The notes under the pieces are model-generated. The model saw only the letters and a list, made by a program, of their open reading frames with translations, had not been told where the DNA came from and did not search any database. Shown here piece by piece: positions 59,462 to 64,000 of a DNA stretch of 64,000 nt. How positions within the stretch are numbered: position 1 is the first letter of the stretch; every line of letters begins with the position of its first letter. The stretch comes from Nymphalis io (Eukaryota; Arthropoda; Insecta; Lepidoptera; Nymphalidae), in NCBI RefSeq assembly GCF_905147045.1, contig NC_065907.1:2976001-3040000 (forward strand), read 5' to 3'. The translations under genes and the position numbers were made by a program.

Positions 59462-62400
59462 TTATTTAACAATAGGTTTTAAGCCAGTTTGAAGAGATGT
59501 TCCTCTGCCTTTAGAGGCTTGGGTCGGTCTCATGAATCCAGAAGTTCTGTTAGGTGTCTTAACTGGAGGTCTTGAGATGCCTACTGAACTTCCACTTGAT
59601 GACGACCGGGATGCAGGCATCCTCGAAACTGGTTTTGGGATCGGCTTAGGGATGGGTTTGACTGAAGAAGAAGGTGCCCTTTTCACAGTCGCCACCGACG
59701 CTGAACTATTCAAAGAGCTTCTAGAACTTCTTAATGATGCACGAGATGTAGATCGTTCAACTCTTAAAGAGCTGGCTCGTTTTGGTAGACCACGTTTCGG
59801 ATCTAAGGGTGTCCGAGGTGGCGTCCGTGTCTCTTTGGTAGAAATTTTCTTTGGAATTTCTGTTACTTTTTTCGGAGTTGGAGATTCGCAGTCCATATTA
59901 CATCCAGACGAAGCGCCCTGTGACGCGCTTTCCGAATTAAGGCTTTGCGTTTCTTCGAAACCTTCATCGTTTAACTCGTGTTCGCTTTTAACTTTGGGGA
60001 TTCGAGGTGACGTTGTCCTTTCCGTAGTGGAAGGTACTTTTTCCAACTTTGCATTCATAGATTTTCTATACGCGTTCCTTGACCACACTCCTGTCGGTGT
60101 TTGAGTTGGAGATTTTAATTCTCTAATGGCTTTTTGAACATCCTCCTGGTTAATTGAAGTTTGTCGCCTCATTCTCGAATATGGTATCGATTTGTTATCT
60201 TTAGTAGGCGTTTTATCTGTGCCACCTACGCTTTGGCTTTTTAATCTGTCCTGCCAACGTTTTAATCTAAAATCTTTATCTTCTTTCACTGTTTCTTCCA
60301 CGGGCTTAGCTACAGCTATTTCTTTTGGAGAGTCAATTGGATATGAAGCTTGGATGTCTAATTTAGACGGTCTTATTACTTCAGTTTCTGCAACTAGTTC
60401 TGGTTGACTCTCTTGTTTTTTTTCTTCTTCTGGTGAACTTGATTCTGCATTACGTTTATATCTTCTCGTTCGTCTAGCTGCAGAAAATCTATCAAATTGT
60501 CCATCGCCCAAAATTTCTTGACATAAATCTTTCATTTCAGTAGTAGCTTTATCATTGATACTAGAATTAGAAACAAACGGTTGGTATTTCCGACATGGTT
60601 CCCTTTCTGGAGGAGGTTGGAACATTTTTCTTTGCACTGGTGGTGTTTCTATATTGTCTGAATCTATTTCGACTCTATCAGATTTCGCAGCTTTTATTTC
60701 TTTTGCAGTCGTGACAGTTATGTCGGGTAGTTTTCGTTTCTCCTCCTCAGTTATTGATACTAGTAGCTGAGGGGATTCCACTTGCTGGCGCGATCTCTGC
60801 CTTCTAAGTCGCCGCATCTCTTCGTTTTCTTCTGTTTTTCTCCACGGCAACCTGTTATCTTTCGTTTTTGGTTGGACGTCTGAAAATGATAAAATATTTA
60901 ATGCATAACTTAATTCAAAGTGTTCACAAAAGTCAAAATTAATTATAATTGGAATTTGCGTCATTGTGTCGTTATTTCAGAGTCGTTTTATGAATTTGTC
61001 GTGTTTAAAGATTTTTACTATTATGTTATTAAATAATTAGATATAATTCAGAAATAATTAAAAAAACATTGGAACGCAATGTTTGTGTACAGTAGGCAAT
61101 ATATGTCTCTTACCCTCGACGGCTTCGATGGCCCTCACGAGGTCCGTGTCTGTGGGCACGGCGGGGCGCCACTCCGCCCGAGACTCTGCCAGTGTGTCCA
61201 GCGCCGCACTACGCTCACTCTCTGAAAATAAGTTTTAATTTTATTAGTGAGTTCTTATATTAGTTTATAAAATCTAAAGGTATGGTACAAAAACTAACAG
61301 ATATTTAAGACAGTTCTGACTATTAATGGACCATTTAGTATAAATACAGTTTTAAGCGACATTGAGTTCAGGGAAACTAAATGAAAAGTATAATGCGCAA
61401 TTTATCTAGTGTAGTAAGTGTCTACCAACCGGAGTCGTTTTCCGAGGCGCGCGCGTGTGTGTGCGCGCGGCGCGTGAGTGCGGGGCGCGGGCGACGCTCC
61501 TCTTCACTGCTGGCGCGCAACCACGACTCGATCTTCTGTCTCCACTCCCTAGAAGAAACATATCATACATAGAACCCGTCTAAAATATACATATTCGTAG
61601 TTTCCGATGTAGAATCGACACGATTTCATAATTATTTTGAAGCGAGTATTATTATTACAAAGAAAAACTCGGTTCTCTTTTATATATTTTTATATTATAT
61701 AATAATGAATAATGAAATATACTCAAAACAAAATCAAAATATGTTCATAAGTATTACAAAAGTCAGAAAATTTTGACAAAAACTGTGACTTGTAACTTGT
61801 AACTCACTTAGGCCCGGTATTGGTGGCGTCAGGCACAGCGGGCGAGGCGGGCGGCGAGGCGCGTGGGGAGGGCGCTCGCTCGCGCTCGGGCAGCTCCAGG
61901 CGAGCGCGCACCGGCGCGCGACGCGACCACGAGCGGTCTGCAACGACCACATAGTACGTGTAGACCAGTTTAGTCATTTATACCAAATGTAAAGTACAAT
62001 TTTACATTTTTTTAAATTATTTGATATTAATATGTATGTGTTGTGTTAACAATTCGTCTCTCAAACCATCATAACAGCATGTAAAGGAGAAATTTAGTTA
62101 GAATTTCTTTTTCGCCTTAGAATAACAGGTAGGTAGTCTTGTAAATACAACCACAAATATTTATTACAGTTTAGTTAGTAAAGCAAAATATCAATTTTTT
62201 TTCGGACATACCCAGACTTCCCCAGGCGTTCCTCTCGCGCATCTCGTTAGCCGCAGGCGAAGAATGCCGTAAGAACTCCAGCAAACCATCCTCGTCGTCA
62301 CCTGGACTCGCTCTGCTACGTCTTCTTAAGCTTCCAGTTGGAGTAACATCTGAAAGTATAACCATTGCTCATTTTATTTTCAAAATCAAACTTCGATTTT

Positions 62401-63968
62401 TACCATATTTAGACATACATAAAGTATTAATATTTACCTGGTGACGGTGATAAATCATGTGGTTTCCTTAATGATCTTCTACTGAGACCATTGCGTATGT
62501 CCAGAAGAAGTGACTCCATCAGAGATTCACAATCTGACGCTGGGGTGCTGCACACACTTCCACCTTTAACAATATTAATAGATATGTTTAAATTTATTTT
62601 TATTATGTATATAATAGGTAGCATAAAATGTACAGCAATAATTGTTACAAGTTATATACATATATTGATAATTTTATAATCAAATACATAAATTATAATA
62701 TATATATAGGAGTGCCGTTGCTACCTGTCCTGGCCTTGGCGACGGAGGCGGCGGCCTGGTCGCGCGCGCGGCGCCTCGCGGCCGCCTGCTCCTCGTGAGC
62801 TTTCCTCCTCTCGTTATCATTTACCGCTGAACGGAACTTGCTACAGAACGTAACAAATATCTGAAACAAATTAATATGATATGAGTTTTGTGATCTTGCT
62901 GACACATTCATAATTAAAGTAAAAAAAAAAAACACATTGCAGATATATTTATAATAGAACTCCATAAATAGGAAATATAATTTTCATACTGAAATACTGT
63001 GTGTAATAATAACACAATATTATGTTATTTGGACTAGTGCATGGAAATTATTTATAAAATTTAATAAGCAGTTTTTAGGTATAGTTAAATTCTGTTAACG
63101 ATACCTTGAAACACTCCTCAAGTTTAAAAGAAACGGGATCTTCGCAGAAGAACTCTGCAAGTTGCTTTCTCATACTTTCGACTTCTTCCATATCTTTGTT
63201 TAAAGCTGACACCTCCCTTTCAGCAACCTGTAATAAATTATTCCGAATCGAGCATTTTTTTATAAAGTTTCAACATGAAAGAAATTGGTGATTTAGATAT
63301 ATAGTCTAGGAACCACAATATATATTTACAAAGAACTACTTTCTGCCCATTGCTTCACCCGTGGGGAGTAGGTGTGATTCACCTTAAGTCCCTATTATAC
63401 CCTTAAAAACATTTTTACGTGATAATCGGTTGAATAGTTAAGACTTTCAATATCAGCATTCTTTTTACTAATATACTGTAGTTTTAAATTAGTTAAAGAT
63501 TATACATAACGAAAGGAGACATAAAATAACTTTGAACAAATTCTGGTCCCTAAAGGATTTAAAAAAAAAGTCGGAATCCACATTAGAAGAAAATAACTAA
63601 CCACACTAACACTAGATTTATATGTAGAAATATACTAAGTGACAAAGAAACATTTGAATTGTAAACATTTTGATGTGGAATAAAAAGGCTTACTATACAT
63701 AACGGAGGAATTATAAGAACACAATAAAAATTACAAAAAATAAAAGTCTTTGTTGACAATAATTATAGAAAGTTACCTGCAAAAAGTCTCCCATTTGATT
63801 CTTTATATCTTGATGAGTTGATTGTATGTCTCTCTTGAGATTGCTGATCCTCTGAGCGAGTGTGTTGATCTCGTTGTGGAGCTGTTCGACGCTTGCTTTG
63901 GACGCTTCCTCTAAAACTCTTATATCGTCAGCGAAGTGTATCAGCTCCTTGTTTTTGCGTTCCGCTTG
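59462..63968 (-). CDS. Formin of the INF2/form3 type, C-terminal part (9 exons, partial)
   Basis: Formins nucleate and elongate actin filaments; the INF2 type can also sever them. Minus-strand exons: 63968-63777, 63227-63105, 62860-62725, 62563-62438, 62349-62212, 61937-61808, 61548-61430, 61221-61114, 60879-59462. The phases agree throughout and give 829 residues to the stop. First come the FH2 post-region helices (QAERKNKELIHFADDI, then MRKQLAEFFCEDPVSFKLEE and FRSAVNDNERRKAHEE). A WH2/DAD-like motif follows (LMESLLLDIRNGLSRRSLRK; compare the LLxDIRxG pattern of INF2). Arginine- and proline-rich exons follow, one with EWRQKIESWLR. The last 471-residue exon is low-complexity, serine/arginine/proline-rich and probably disordered. 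The FH1, the main FH2 body and any N-terminal domains lie beyond the right edge. The form3 assignment rests on the DAD pattern; another formin class is less likely. Confidence 0.9.
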
Positions 63969-64000
63969 CTGAAATAGACATTTGAAGATATTAGGAAATA

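Noticed and set aside
59532..60104. 190-codon open frame on the plus strand
   Set aside because: It is the antisense shadow of the formin last exon, whose composition leaves the opposite strand open. It has no splice sites or family motif.
1..64000. CRISPR array, prokaryotic operon or bacterial mobile element
   Set aside because: No regularly spaced direct repeats, no ribosome-binding-site-led gene clusters. Gene structure is spliced and eukaryotic throughout.

Overview
This is a window of an insect nuclear genome, most probably a butterfly (Lepidoptera, perhaps Nymphalidae). The evidence is AT-rich DNA, spliced genes with short exons, and many copies of tRNA-derived SINEs that look like the Metulj elements known from nymphalid butterflies. 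All gene structures below were built by hand, by joining reading frames across GT/AG splice sites with matching phase. No transcript or database was consulted.

Layout. (1) Positions 1-37,935 hold no conventional gene body. They are SINEs, LINE remnants, microsatellites and unassigned AT-rich DNA. A 120-base open exon at 3,512-3,631 has a good start context and a phase-0 donor, and it could be the private first exon of a short dystrophin isoform. If so, most of this stretch is a 34-kb dystrophin intron. (2) Positions 37,936-45,192 (+) are the 3' half of the dystrophin gene in 17 exons: last spectrin repeat, WW, EF-hand region, ZZ zinc finger, dystrobrevin-binding coiled coil and C-terminus. 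A roughly 2-kb 3' UTR follows. (3) Positions 47.2-50.6 kb are intergenic, with a dead LINE and a full SINE. (4) Positions 51,203-52,738 (-) are a two-exon Cks gene (cyclin-dependent kinase regulatory subunit). (5) Positions 53,838-58,055 (+) are a six-exon EcKinase/CHK-type small-molecule kinase. Its first intron carries a complete-looking U1 snRNA gene at 54,322-54,484. (6) From 63,968 down to 59,462 (-) lie the last nine exons of a formin of the INF2/form3 type: the end of the FH2 domain, a WH2/DAD-like motif and a long disordered tail. The gene continues beyond the right edge.

These genes are not functionally linked. Dystrophin acts at the muscle and neural membrane, Cks in the cell cycle, the CHK kinase possibly in ecdysteroid or detoxification metabolism, U1 in splicing and the formin in actin dynamics.

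The points most worth a second look are the candidate dystrophin first exon, two abutting perfect hairpins with identical ATCC loops in a dystrophin intron plus five more perfect short-loop hairpins elsewhere, the intronic U1 gene, and several nested transposon insertions. I found no evidence of a wholly new biological system.
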